Source: Paenibacillus mucilaginosus 3016 (GTDB lineage: Bacteria; Bacillota; Bacilli; Paenibacillales; NBRC-103111). Taken from it: a stretch of 64,000 nt of DNA. This document shows, piece after piece, positions 30,687 to 39,316 of this stretch (position 1 is its first letter; each line of letters begins with the position of its first letter). A program made the translations under genes and the position numbers. The stretch lies in assembly GCF_000250655.1 (NCBI RefSeq), contig NC_016935.1:4978001-5042000 (forward strand), read 5' to 3'. The notes beneath the pieces are model-generated. The model was given only the letters and a program-made list of their open reading frames with translations. It ran no database searches and was not told the origin of the DNA.

Positions 30687-32165
30687 TCACCGATGTTCCT
30701 TCACGATTTGGAGTGTAAAAAACATACTTGTTCCCCGGCCCGGCTCACTGTCCGCCCGGATCGTACCGCCATGGCCTTCGACGATCTGCCGGGCAATCGC
30801 CAGGCCGAGTCCGCTGCCGCCGGCTGCCCATGTCCGCGAGGACTCCGCCCGGTAGAAGCGTTCGAAGATATGCGGCAGCGCATCCGCCGGGATGCCGGGA
30901 CCGTTGTCCGTCAGCCGCACCGTCACCTCATCCGCCCCCTCCGGCGCATGGACGCCGATCATAATGACTTTGGGCTCGCGGATCATATACTTCATGCTGT
31001 TGTGCAGCAGATTGTGGACCACCCGCTTGAGCTTCTCCCGGTCGGCGAGCACCGTCACCGGCCGCTGCGGGATCTCCTCCCATACCACCTCAATGCCGTG
31101 GCGTTCGAAGTCGATCGCGTGCTCCCGGGTGATCTGCTGCAGCAGTGCAGCCAGCTCCGTCTCTTCGAAGGAGAACGGCTCTTTCTTAAGATCCAGCTTC
31201 GAGTAAAAGAACAGCTCCTCCACCATCCGCTCCATATCCGCGGCCCTCGTATGGATGGCCCCCGCATACTGCGCAAGCTTCTCGGGCGTCCGCGCCACGC
31301 CGTCCCGTATGCCTTCGGCGTACCCTTTGATCGTGGTGATCGGGGTCCGCAGATCATGCGAGATATTCGAGAGCAGCTGCTTGCGGTTTTCCTCGTAATG
31401 CAGCTGGAGCCGGATCGAAGCATGCAGCTGTCTGCGCATCTCATCGAAGCTCATGACGAGCTGTCCGACCTCATCCCTCGACTCGGCCTGCAGCTCATAG
31501 GTCAGATCGCCGGCCTTGATCCGCTCCGCCGACTGCCGGAGCCCTTCGAGCGGCTTGACGATCTTGCGCGTGACATAGCGGTACAGAATGAAGCTGGTGA
31601 TGAGCACGATGAGCAGAATGACTCCGATGAGCACCGGCAGCAGGGTGCGGACCATCTCCGCGAACGGACTGCGTTCCCGCAGCACGAAGATACTGCCTTT
31701 TACCCCGGCCGCCTCGTCGAAATAAAAATCAAACTTCGCGTACCCGAAAAACCGGCTGTTCACGTTAAGCGTATTGCGGATCGAGTAGTTCCCGAGGTCA
31801 TACGCGGGAAGCACGCCCGTAAAGTCGGCCTGCGGCATGTTCGGCGTGGAGTAGATCAGCGCCTCGCTCCGGCGGACGACCAGTCCGGCCTGTACCATCT
31901 TGAGCTGCAGATCATAGTCCTTGAGCAGCTTCGGGTCCGTCAGCTTCGCCGGGTCATGCTTGGCCAGGTACTTCAGTTCGAGGAAGATGCGCTCCTCTTC
32001 CTCCGACAGCGGATGAAGACCGTAGTGAATCGTATAAAAGCTGCGGAGGCTCTTGAAGTCTCCCGTCACCGCTACCGACAGCAGATACGCCGACAGTACG
32101 ATGAGCAGGACCGAGACGATGACGACCGAAGCAAAGGACAGCAGCAATCGAAATCTAATGGACAC
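30687..32165 (-). CDS. Sensor histidine kinase
   Basis: A 492-residue membrane kinase. One helix at residues 7-30 and one near 180-205 enclose an extracellular sensor of about 150 residues. HAMP follows, then the phospho-acceptor His270 in SNISHDLRTP, and an ATPase domain with NLLHNSMKYM, DNGPGIP and GSGLGLAI. It is cotranscribed with the regulator just downstream. The signal is unknown; the neighbour is an S-layer protein, so an envelope signal is plausible. Confidence 0.92.
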   Translation of the reverse strand: MSIRFRLLLSFASVVIVSVLLIVLSAYLLSVAVTGDFKSLRSFYTIHYGLHPLSEEEERIFLELKYLAKHDPAKLTDPKLLKDYDLQLKMVQAGLVVRRSEALIYSTPNMPQADFTGVLPAYDLGNYSIRNTLNVNSRFFGYAKFDFYFDEAAGVKGSIFVLRERSPFAEMVRTLLPVLIGVILLIVLITSFILYRYVTRKIVKPLEGLRQSAERIKAGDLTYELQAESRDEVGQLVMSFDEMRRQLHASIRLQLHYEENRKQLLSNISHDLRTPITTIKGYAEGIRDGVARTPEKLAQYAGAIHTRAADMERMVEELFFYSKLDLKKEPFSFEETELAALLQQITREHAIDFERHGIEVVWEEIPQRPVTVLADREKLKRVVHNLLHNSMKYMIREPKVIMIGVHAPEGADEVTVRLTDNGPGIPADALPHIFERFYRAESSRTWAAGGSGLGLAIARQIVEGHGGTIRADSEPGRGTSMFFTLQIVKEHR

Positions 32166-32289
32166 CCCGCCCCTCCTTCCTGTTCCTCCCTATTGTGTTC
32201 GGTATGGGATGGTGTCATGTATCTCATCCACTGTAGTACAGCCGGTGCTGGTTTGGCAACTGAACCAAGATCAACGGAGTTCCAGAATA

Positions 32290-32321
32290 TAAAAAAGACC
32301 CTCCATACCGAGAGTCTTTCA
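32290..32321 (-). terminator. Terminator after the MFS gene
   Basis: On the minus strand AAAGACTC pairs with GGGTCTTT and is followed by Ts, directly after the transporter stop. Confidence 0.7.
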
Positions 32322-32327
32322 TTCAGG

Positions 32328-33554
32328 TTATGCGGACTGATGTGTGCCCCTACCCTGCAGACGCGTCTTCAGCACCGAATTGATGCGTTCGGAGGCGGCA
32401 AGCATCAGGAAAGCGTAAAGAAGCACCAGCACCGGGAAAATGCCGACCGTCAAAGCAGCCGCCAGTGCACCGAGCAGCGGGGGCAGGACCGTGCTGCCTG
32501 TATAAGCGGCCGCCATCTGGTAGCCCATGATGCGCGGGGCATGCTTGCTGCCGAAACGGGCCGGCGTCTCATGGATCATGCATGGGAAGATCGGCGCGCA
32601 GCCAAGTCCCACGAGAATCAATCCGATCAGGGAGCATACGGCCGGCAGCGGCAGCAGCAGGAGAAGTGCGCCCGCCAACACGGTAAGCTGCCCCGCGCGG
32701 ATCAAGGTGCGGCTGCTGACCTTAAAGGTAACGAATCCGGTGATGAACCGTCCAACCGTAATGCCCCCATAGTACATCGAGATCCACCCCGCCGCCGTCG
32801 AAGCCGGCAGGTCTTTGACATGGACCAGGTAACTGCTTCCCCATAAGCCGACGGAAGCTTCAACCCCGCAGTAGAACAGGAACGTGAGCAGGGCGAGGAT
32901 CACTCCCTGCTTCGCCGGGGACTTCTCTTCTTCCGCCTGGCGCCGGATGTCTTCCGCGCCCTCTTCTCCCGCCTGCTGCGCCGTTGCGGCAGCCTCGCGG
33001 GAAGCCGCTGCCAGCTTCCACAACGGCAGAGCGAGCAGCAGCACGGCCACCAGCCCCCACTGGAGCAGCGAGATCGTCTGGTACCCCTGCCTCCAGGAAG
33101 CGTCGCTGGTTACATACTGCGACAGGATGATGGGTCCCAGGGTGGCCCCGATCCCCCAGAAGCAGTGAAGCCAGCTCATGTGATGCGCCTTGTAATGGGC
33201 GGCCACATAGCTGTTCAGCCCTGCATCGACAGCCCCCGCCCCGAGTCCGAGCGGCACTGCGAAGAGAAACAGCCATGCCGGCGAAGGCGCGTACGCATAG
33301 CCGCTCAGCGCGGCGGCGGTGAGCATGACGCTGATCATCGTCACAAGGCCGGTTCCAAGCCGCTGGATGACCCAGCCGCTGAATAAGCTGGAGAGGATCG
33401 TCCCTCCCGCGATCAGCATGGAGATGTAGCCGGCCAGCCCGAGCGGCGCGCCGTATTCGGCCTGCATCACAGGCCAAGCCGAGCCCAGCACGGAATCCGG
33501 CAGGCCCAGGGAGATAAAAGCGATATAAATAAGGATAAGCAGTAAGGTAACCAT
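32328..33554 (-). CDS. MFS transporter, probably sugar
   Basis: A 408-residue major facilitator with 12 predicted helices and a charged loop in the middle (about 190-210, EEGAEDIRRQAEEEKSP). The N-terminus FISLGLPDSVLGSAWPVM is typical of the FucP/YfkF-like sugar group. It follows the ROK regulator by 27 bases on the same strand, which also suggests a sugar or sugar-derivative substrate. The substrate cannot be named. Confidence 0.8.
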   Translation of the reverse strand: MVTLLLILIYIAFISLGLPDSVLGSAWPVMQAEYGAPLGLAGYISMLIAGGTILSSLFSGWVIQRLGTGLVTMISVMLTAAALSGYAYAPSPAWLFLFAVPLGLGAGAVDAGLNSYVAAHYKAHHMSWLHCFWGIGATLGPIILSQYVTSDASWRQGYQTISLLQWGLVAVLLLALPLWKLAAASREAAATAQQAGEEGAEDIRRQAEEEKSPAKQGVILALLTFLFYCGVEASVGLWGSSYLVHVKDLPASTAAGWISMYYGGITVGRFITGFVTFKVSSRTLIRAGQLTVLAGALLLLLPLPAVCSLIGLILVGLGCAPIFPCMIHETPARFGSKHAPRIMGYQMAAAYTGSTVLPPLLGALAAALTVGIFPVLVLLYAFLMLAASERINSVLKTRLQGRGTHQSA

Positions 33555-33581
33555 AGATTGTAATTCCCGCCTGTCTTTCAG

Positions 33582-34601
33582 TTATTTGGCTAAGCGTAAT
33601 CCCGATTCGAGCGTGCCGAGCGTCAGCACGACCATTCCGCTGACGTAATCGGCCGTAAAATCATCGGACACCCACAGCTCCGTCAGCGACCCTGCAGGCA
33701 GCAGTCTGCCGCAGGTCTCTGCCATAGCGGGCAGATGCCCCTGTTTAATGAAGCTCGCGTTCAGCACGACAAAATCCGGGTTCAGGACACTGCAGACGGC
33801 TGCGGTCAAACGGGCGGCAGCCTCGCGCCGCACTTCCTCCGGTTCAAGGAGCAGAGCCTCTCCCCAGCTGATCCCGAGCGGGATATTCGCCACCTCACCC
33901 GCAAAACCTCTCCTGCCCCGGAACAGCTTCCCCTCAATGACGATCCCTGCCCCCGGCGGGAACCGGTCCGGAATGTACAAGTAAGCGCCGGTCGCATCCG
34001 CGGCTACGCCTTTGCGTTTCCAGAAGCCCACCGCAGCCGCATTGACGTCATTCTCCACCGTCACCGGTCTCCGGTACTTGTCACGGAAGTGTTCCCGCAG
34101 CGCCAGGCCGCGCAGTGCTTCATAGTCGGACACCAGCATACGTCCCTCGAATTCCGCGCCGGGCAGTCCAAAGCCGATCGCCCCGATGGAAGGATAAGCT
34201 TCCATCGCCTCGTCAATTAGACTCTCGAAGGCCTGGAGGTCCACACTCTCTACTGGCGCCTCCGTATCGGCAGCAACCCGGCCCAGAAGATTCACTACCG
34301 TGCAGCGGATTCGGATATCCCCCTTGGCTTCATGAGGGAACAGAATCAGGGCATGGGCGTAATCCCCGTTGTACGAATACAGCTGGGCGGGCCGGCCGCC
34401 TCCCGATGACGCCATCTCGGCTTCTTTCACTTCTCCCTGAGAGGTCAGCTCCTGCAGAAGGGTACCGACCGTTACCGTGCTCAGCCCTGTGGCCAGCGCA
34501 AGCTCCCGCTTGGTCGCCTGCTCTTTTTCCTTGAGTGCCCTGCGAACCAGGTTCAGATTGACCTCCCGGATGACCAGGGAGTTGCCGCCGATCGAATCCA
34601 A
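33582..34601 (-). CDS. ROK-family (NagC/XylR-type) transcriptional regulator
   Basis: About 339 residues. A MarR-like winged helix at the N-terminus (KRELALATGLSTVTVGTLLQEL) leads to a ROK domain with ENDVNAAAVG and RRGFAGEVANIPLG. The catalytic DxGxT of ROK kinases and the Cys-rich zinc motif are missing, so it is a regulator and not a kinase. I choose TTG 34601 after GAGGGGGCGGTATA; an ATG at 34643 also exists. A sigma-A promoter (TTGACA 34689-34684, 17 bases, TAAAGT 34666-34661) sits upstream, right next to a 13-copy TTCAC repeat. It probably controls the MFS gene behind it. Confidence 0.85.
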   Translation of the reverse strand: MDSIGGNSLVIREVNLNLVRRALKEKEQATKRELALATGLSTVTVGTLLQELTSQGEVKEAEMASSGGGRPAQLYSYNGDYAHALILFPHEAKGDIRIRCTVVNLLGRVAADTEAPVESVDLQAFESLIDEAMEAYPSIGAIGFGLPGAEFEGRMLVSDYEALRGLALREHFRDKYRRPVTVENDVNAAAVGFWKRKGVAADATGAYLYIPDRFPPGAGIVIEGKLFRGRRGFAGEVANIPLGISWGEALLLEPEEVRREAAARLTAAVCSVLNPDFVVLNASFIKQGHLPAMAETCGRLLPAGSLTELWVSDDFTADYVSGMVVLTLGTLESGLRLAK

Positions 34602-34660
34602 TATACCGCCCCCTCGAATAACATAAACACTTTTCAAAAGCATTTTATTAAGTTAGTTTG

Positions 34661-34689
34661 ACTTTACAGTACCTGGAGTCAGCTGTCAA
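34661..34689 (-). promoter_or_regulatory. Promoter of the ROK/MFS operon
   Basis: Minus strand TTGACA (34689-34684), 17 bases, TAAAGT (34666-34661). The TTCAC repeat begins 22 bases upstream of the -35 box. Confidence 0.6.
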
Positions 34690-34710
34690 CCCGGTAAGGT
34701 TAATTAGGCC

Positions 34711-34775
34711 TTCACTTCACTTCACTTCACTTCACTTCACTTCACTTCACTTCACTTCACTTCACTTCACTTCAC
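34711..34775. repeat. Pentanucleotide microsatellite, TTCAC x 13
   Basis: Thirteen uninterrupted TTCAC units (GTGAA on the minus strand) lie between the divergent ROK and VOC genes. Length change by slippage would alter the region directly upstream of the ROK promoter without touching a reading frame. Confidence 0.98.
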
Positions 34776-34920
34776 TTGAACCGACCGGCCAGTGGAAATA
34801 AAGAATTGGTTAAGGTTTCCTCCCCTCGCTTTATAGCTTTCCCGTTTGTGGTTATAATGGAAACTGGATTGATCCTGCTTGTCCATGCACAAGCCAAATT
34901 GACCAAGGATGGTGTATCCC

Positions 34921-35346
34921 ATGAGCCTGCGTCTGACCACCTATCTCGTCATGAACGGGAATGCGAAGGAAGCTATTGATTTCTATGAGAAAGCCCTGGA
35001 TGCCAAATTGCTGTTCTGCCAAACGTTCGGAGAAATGCCCGAGAATCCCGAATTCCGTCTGCCGGAGGGCACAGAAGGACGGATCTCCCATGCCATGATC
35101 CGGATCGGCGAGTCCGATCTGATGCTCTCGGATACGTTCCCGGGCCAGCCCCACCAGAGCGGCAACCAGGTTACGATCTGTATTACGACGGCGGACCCGG
35201 CTCAAGCGCGGCAGATCTACGATGCTTTATCCCAGGACGGTCAGATCCAAATGCCGCTGCAGGACACCTTCTTCAGCCCCTCCTACGGCATCGTGACGGA
35301 CAAGTTCGGCGTCAACTTCCATATCTACACTGAAGGAAAACAGTAA
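34921..35346 (+). CDS. VOC-superfamily (PhnB/glyoxalase-like) protein
   Basis: A 141-residue protein with paired beta-alpha-beta-beta-beta modules (residues 1-70 and 75-141), of the PhnB-like branch of the vicinal oxygen chelate fold: TTYLVMNGNAKEAIDFYEKALDA at the start, HAMIRIGESDLMLSD in the middle, SYGIVTDKFGVNFHIY at the end. Such proteins include glyoxalases and resistance proteins, but most PhnB-like members have no known reaction. AAGGATGGTGTATCCC precedes the start. Confidence 0.8.
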   Translation: MSLRLTTYLVMNGNAKEAIDFYEKALDAKLLFCQTFGEMPENPEFRLPEGTEGRISHAMIRIGESDLMLSDTFPGQPHQSGNQVTICITTADPAQARQIYDALSQDGQIQMPLQDTFFSPSYGIVTDKFGVNFHIYTEGKQ

Positions 35347-35395
35347 GAGGGCCTTCCCGTCCTTCCAGGATGCTCTCAGCGATAGAGACGATATG

Positions 35396-35433
35396 AAAAG
35401 ACGGCTGCCGGCAACCGGCGAACCGTCTTTTTC
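35396..35433 (+). terminator. Terminator after the VOC gene
   Basis: AAAAGACGG (35396-35404) pairs with CCGTCTTTT (35423-35431), with GCCGG/CCGGC inside and a T run. From here to 35804 I see no gene, only AT-rich promoter-like sequence before the next gene. Confidence 0.8.
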
Positions 35434-35804
35434 TTCATTCATGCGGAAGAATTCAAGGCGTTCCGGCTGCTCCCATCGCTTCTGCCGCAGCGTGGACAGC
35501 AGCCTGCCTGCCACAAACTCTTCCGGTTAGACCAAGTCATTGCCGTAAAACTTGTTATCGATGCTGACCGTCCTGGACATCCTGGACACAAGATTCACCA
35601 TGGTATCATTGCCGTCGCGCCTATGCACAAGGTAGTAGGTATGAGATGATCAGAATCCTTAGCGCAGCCTGCTAATGATGTACTCCTATAGGCTGACATA
35701 AGGCCATTAGGCAATGAAGCCCTTTAAAGCTAAGATTTTCTTTATATGGTAAAATTATTGTTAGACTATAGGAAAAGAGATCATTCGAAGTAAGGAGGTA
35801 CAGC

Positions 35805-36689
35805 ATGGACTGCATCTCACCGAAAGAAGCGGCGTTCAAGGTGAACCCGTGGCCTAAACATACCCTGGCGGCGGGTTATCGTCATACCGTCGCACTTACA
35901 TCGGAGGGCACAGTGACAGCTGTGGGTGATAATAAATACGGCCAATGTGATGTAAGCGGCTGGCTCGATATCGTGGCGGTTGCGGCAGGCTGCGCTCATA
36001 CCGGTAATGCACATACCGTTGGGCTTAAGTCGGACGGCACGGTGGCGGCTGCGGGCTGGAATAAGCATGGCCAATGCGAGGTAAGCGGCTGGCGCGATAT
36101 CGTGGCGATTGCGGCGGGTTGGCGTCGTACCGTCGGAGTTACATCGAATGGCACGGTGATGGCTGTGGGACGAAATCATGAAGGCCAATGCAATGTAAGC
36201 AGCTGGCGTGATATGGTGGCGGCAGCGGCGGGTGACTGGCATACGGTCGGGCTTACTTCGGACGGTACGGTGGCGGCGGTGGGAAATAATCGGTATGGCC
36301 AATGTAATGTAACCGGCTGGCACGATATCGTGGCGGTTGCGGCCGGTTACCTTCATACCGTCGGGCTTACATCGAACGGCACGGTAGTCGCTGTGGGTGG
36401 GGATAAACGTGAGCCATGCAATGTAAGCGGCTGGCGCGATATCGTGGCCATCGCGGCAGGGAGTCATCATACCATCGGACTTACAGCGGACGGTACGGTG
36501 ACAGCTGTGGGCTGGAATGAGCATGGCCAATGCAATGTTAGCGGCTGGCGCGATATCGTGGCGGTTGCGGCGGGCTGCGCTCATACGCTCGGCCTGAGAT
36601 CGGACGGCACGGTTGTGGCTGTCGGTCGAAATCAGGAAGGCCAATGCGAGGTAAGCGGCTGGCTCGGCATCCAACGGCCCGGCCATTAA
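35805..36689 (+). CDS. RCC1-type beta-propeller repeat protein
   Basis: A 294-residue protein that is nearly all repeats: seven units of 38 residues (DNA period 114 bases) with consensus HTVGLTSDGTVxAVGxNxxGQC, then NVSGWRDIVAVAAG. This is the RCC1/alpha-tubulin-suppressor repeat, a seven-bladed propeller. Unit two has a five-residue insertion (CAHTGNAHT), which looks like a small internal duplication. There is no signal peptide. Several bacterial RCC1 proteins are surface proteins or effectors; here the function is open. AAGGAGG precedes the ATG. The high identity between units suggests recent expansion or gene conversion. Confidence 0.85.
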   Translation: MDCISPKEAAFKVNPWPKHTLAAGYRHTVALTSEGTVTAVGDNKYGQCDVSGWLDIVAVAAGCAHTGNAHTVGLKSDGTVAAAGWNKHGQCEVSGWRDIVAIAAGWRRTVGVTSNGTVMAVGRNHEGQCNVSSWRDMVAAAAGDWHTVGLTSDGTVAAVGNNRYGQCNVTGWHDIVAVAAGYLHTVGLTSNGTVVAVGGDKREPCNVSGWRDIVAIAAGSHHTIGLTADGTVTAVGWNEHGQCNVSGWRDIVAVAAGCAHTLGLRSDGTVVAVGRNQEGQCEVSGWLGIQRPGH

Positions 36690-36786
36690 TGTTCAAGAAG
36701 ACACGGTACGGATAAACCCAACAAAGGAGCCGCCACCCGGCAGCTCCCTCAGTCCCGTCTCCCCACAACTTATCTCCACGGTATCC

Positions 36787-37704
36787 CTAGTCGATCCTCA
36801 AAACAATCTTCCCGCGCCCGTGCCGGGTCTCAAGGGCACGCTGCGCCTCCCCCGCCTGGCTCAGCGGGAATACCTGCCGGATGTGAATCTGCAGCCTCCC
36901 TTGGGTATGGAGCTCCACCAATTCGGCAAGCCGGGCGGCTGAGCGTTCGCCCCGGACCACTCTGAGGCCGAGTTCTTCGACAAGATCGTAGGCGAAGTAC
37001 GTGCAGATGCGGTTCCTGTCCTTCACGAGCTCCACCGCCGCACGGAGCCCTTCGCCTCCGGCCGTATCGAATGCGGCGTGGATGCCGTCCGGAGCAAGCT
37101 GACGCAGCCGGTCCGCCAAGCCTGCCTCGTACGTTACCGGAATCGCGCCGAGCGAACGGATGAAGTCATGGTTGCCTTCGCTGGCGGTGCCGATGACCGT
37201 CTTCGCTCCCCGCTCCTTCGCCAGCTGTACCGCGAATGAGCCCAGCGAACCAGCCGCCCCGTTGATCAGGACCGTATCGCCCGGTCCGACGCCGATCGCG
37301 TTCAAGGCGATATGAGCGCCTTGTCCGTTGCCGGTCAGCCCGCCCGCTTCCTCCCAGGACAGGGTATCGGGCTTGCTCACGATCTGGTCCGCGCCGACGA
37401 CCACATATTCGGCATAGCTGTTCAACAGGGAGAAACCCAGCACGCGGCTGCCTACGGAGTAACCGGTGACCCCTTCCCCCACCTGGTCCACGATCCCGGC
37501 TAACTCATTGCCCGGAATCTGCGGCAGCTTCACCTCCAACCCGTAGGCAGGCTTCCAGCCGCTTCGCACGGCGGAGTCAAAATGCTGCACGCCGGCGCTT
37601 TTCACGCGAACCCTCACCTGACCCGGTCCGGCCTGCGGCTCCGGAAACTCCATCAGACTCATCACCTCCGGTCCTCCGAATGAAGCAAATGCTGCAGCTT
37701 TCAT
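36787..37704 (-). CDS. Zinc-independent MDR alcohol dehydrogenase/quinone reductase
   Basis: A 305-residue NADPH-dependent oxidoreductase of the medium-chain (quinone oxidoreductase-like) family. The catalytic N-terminal GroES domain (PQIPGNELAGIV near residue 60) has no zinc cysteines. The cofactor motif GDTVLINGAAGSLGSFAVQLA lies near 140. The C-terminus RHGRGKIVLRID is typical. It follows the efflux-pump gene on the same strand after 59 bases, so the two may form a detoxification unit under the divergent LysR protein. Confidence 0.85.
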   Translation of the reverse strand: MKAAAFASFGGPEVMSLMEFPEPQAGPGQVRVRVKSAGVQHFDSAVRSGWKPAYGLEVKLPQIPGNELAGIVDQVGEGVTGYSVGSRVLGFSLLNSYAEYVVVGADQIVSKPDTLSWEEAGGLTGNGQGAHIALNAIGVGPGDTVLINGAAGSLGSFAVQLAKERGAKTVIGTASEGNHDFIRSLGAIPVTYEAGLADRLRQLAPDGIHAAFDTAGGEGLRAAVELVKDRNRICTYFAYDLVEELGLRVVRGERSAARLAELVELHTQGRLQIHIRQVFPLSQAGEAQRALETRHGRGKIVLRID

Positions 37705-37763
37705 AAGAATCCCTCCTTGGTTTGCTCAATCAACTTGGATCGGCTTCGTTTATTGGATATCGG

Positions 37764-39119
37764 TCAGCGCCCTCTTCTGCCGAATTGACAATAATACAGG
37801 ATCAGAATGACCCCGTGCAGCAGGGCCAGCACCAAATAAATATGGCTGTACACGGAAGCAGCCGCAGATGAATGGATGACATTCCAGCCGGAAGCCGCTC
37901 CCTGGTCAACCGCAGCGCTGTAAAGGCTGGAGGAGAGCGCTCCGGCAATAAAGTTCAGCATGGCGAGCAGCCCCATACCTACGCCGGTCTCTTCCTTGGA
38001 TAGAGTTCTCGAGATCGTGCCCGATAGAGCAATCATCAGGAACGACTGCCCGACATTGCCGAAAACCAGAATCAGTGCAATCCAAACGGGCGGGACGCCG
38101 GCATAAGAAGAGAGAAGTACAAAACAGGTCAATAACAGCGCCGATGCCGTATAAAAAAGAAACGGGTTCCCTTTGGCGTCCGCGAGCTTTCCCGCTTTTC
38201 GGCCCAATACCGCCGTGGCGGCGGCCCCCGGGACCATGGCCAAGCCGACCCATTCCGGAGCCAGGCCCTGCACGTCGGTCAGCAGCTGCGGACTCAGAAA
38301 GGGAAGCGAGTAACCGATCCCCGTCGTAAGAAAAGCACAAGCCAGCCCAACCGCATAATTTGGATTACGGAACAGCTCAGGGCGTATAAAGGGATTCTCC
38401 GCGGTGCGGATTCTCACGGTAAAGAGGAGGAGCACAATCACGCAGCCGGCGGCCGGTGCCCAGGCCTTCGTCGTGATGGCAATGAGCAGCAGTGCCGCCG
38501 CTCCCGCCAGAAGTCCGGCTCCCGTCCAGTCGATGCTCCCTGCCCGTTCCTGTTCGTCGGGCAGATATTTGCGGTAATAGGGCAATGCGAGCAGCGTCAA
38601 AAGCGGCATGAGGAACAGCCACCGCCAATGCGCGGCGCTCACGATCAAGGAAGCCGCGACGGGGCCGATCACCCCGCCGACCGCAAGACCCGTCATCGCG
38701 ATGCCCAGAGCCCTCCCCCGGTTCTCCGGCGGAACATAGCGAACCGGAATCAGCCCTGCCGCCGCCGGGATGACCGCCGCCCCAACGGCCTGCAGCACCC
38801 GGCCAAGCAGGACCGTCCAATAGGCTTGAGCCGCCAGCCCGATCAGAGAGCCGAAGGCAAAGAAGAGCAGACCGAACGTCAGCAAATCCTTGAGCTTATA
38901 AAGATCGGCCAGCTTGCCATAGATGACGGTTCCGATGGCATAGATCAGCAAAAAAGAAGAAGTAACCCAGCTTACCTGCACGAGAGAGAGCTGAAATTCC
39001 CTCCGGATCTCGGGCAGGACGATATTGAACATCGTCGCGCTCATGACCGAGATGACCAGCGTGAACGCGAGAATCCGAATGACCTTTTCTCCCGCTCCCT
39101 GCGTTGTTCCGGTTCCCAC
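37764..39119 (-). CDS. MFS drug-efflux transporter (14-helix, DHA2/TetL type)
   Basis: A 451-residue major facilitator with about 14 helices. Motif A reads GKLADLYKLKDLL after helix 2 and motif C GLAVGGVIGPVAASLI marks a drug/proton antiporter; the N-terminal IRILAFTLVISVMSATMFNIVLPEI is shared with tetracycline efflux relatives. The frame opens with GTG 39119 close to GATGAGG. A stronger site AGGAGG (39154-39149) serves an out-of-frame ATG at 39145, so a short leader frame overlaps the pump start. The LysR gene is divergent. Confidence 0.85.
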   Translation of the reverse strand: MGTGTTQGAGEKVIRILAFTLVISVMSATMFNIVLPEIRREFQLSLVQVSWVTSSFLLIYAIGTVIYGKLADLYKLKDLLTFGLLFFAFGSLIGLAAQAYWTVLLGRVLQAVGAAVIPAAAGLIPVRYVPPENRGRALGIAMTGLAVGGVIGPVAASLIVSAAHWRWLFLMPLLTLLALPYYRKYLPDEQERAGSIDWTGAGLLAGAAALLLIAITTKAWAPAAGCVIVLLLFTVRIRTAENPFIRPELFRNPNYAVGLACAFLTTGIGYSLPFLSPQLLTDVQGLAPEWVGLAMVPGAAATAVLGRKAGKLADAKGNPFLFYTASALLLTCFVLLSSYAGVPPVWIALILVFGNVGQSFLMIALSGTISRTLSKEETGVGMGLLAMLNFIAGALSSSLYSAAVDQGAASGWNVIHSSAAASVYSHIYLVLALLHGVILILYYCQFGRRGR

Positions 39120-39316
39120 AACCTCATCCCGCTTTCTGTAGGCATAGACCTCCTGTCAGTCTCGGACGGACATAGGGTCGAACGGCAAGCCCTTCTTCCC
39201 GGGAAGGTTGATTGTCGCTTGCATAGTTGTATTGTATACTCCATAATTCATAAAGAATAATACATCTTGTTCAATATCATTCATTCCCTTGAGTATATAA
39301 GAGGAGGGACCATGGC

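Noticed and set aside
34711-34775. Regular short repeat as a CRISPR array
   Set aside because: Pure five-base units without spacers; a microsatellite.
35434-35804. Possible small gene between VOC and RCC1 genes
   Set aside because: Only short frames without ribosome sites or similarity to any family I know.
35870-36680. Regular 114-base period as CRISPR or intergenic repeat
   Set aside because: The period is fully explained by RCC1 units in one open frame.
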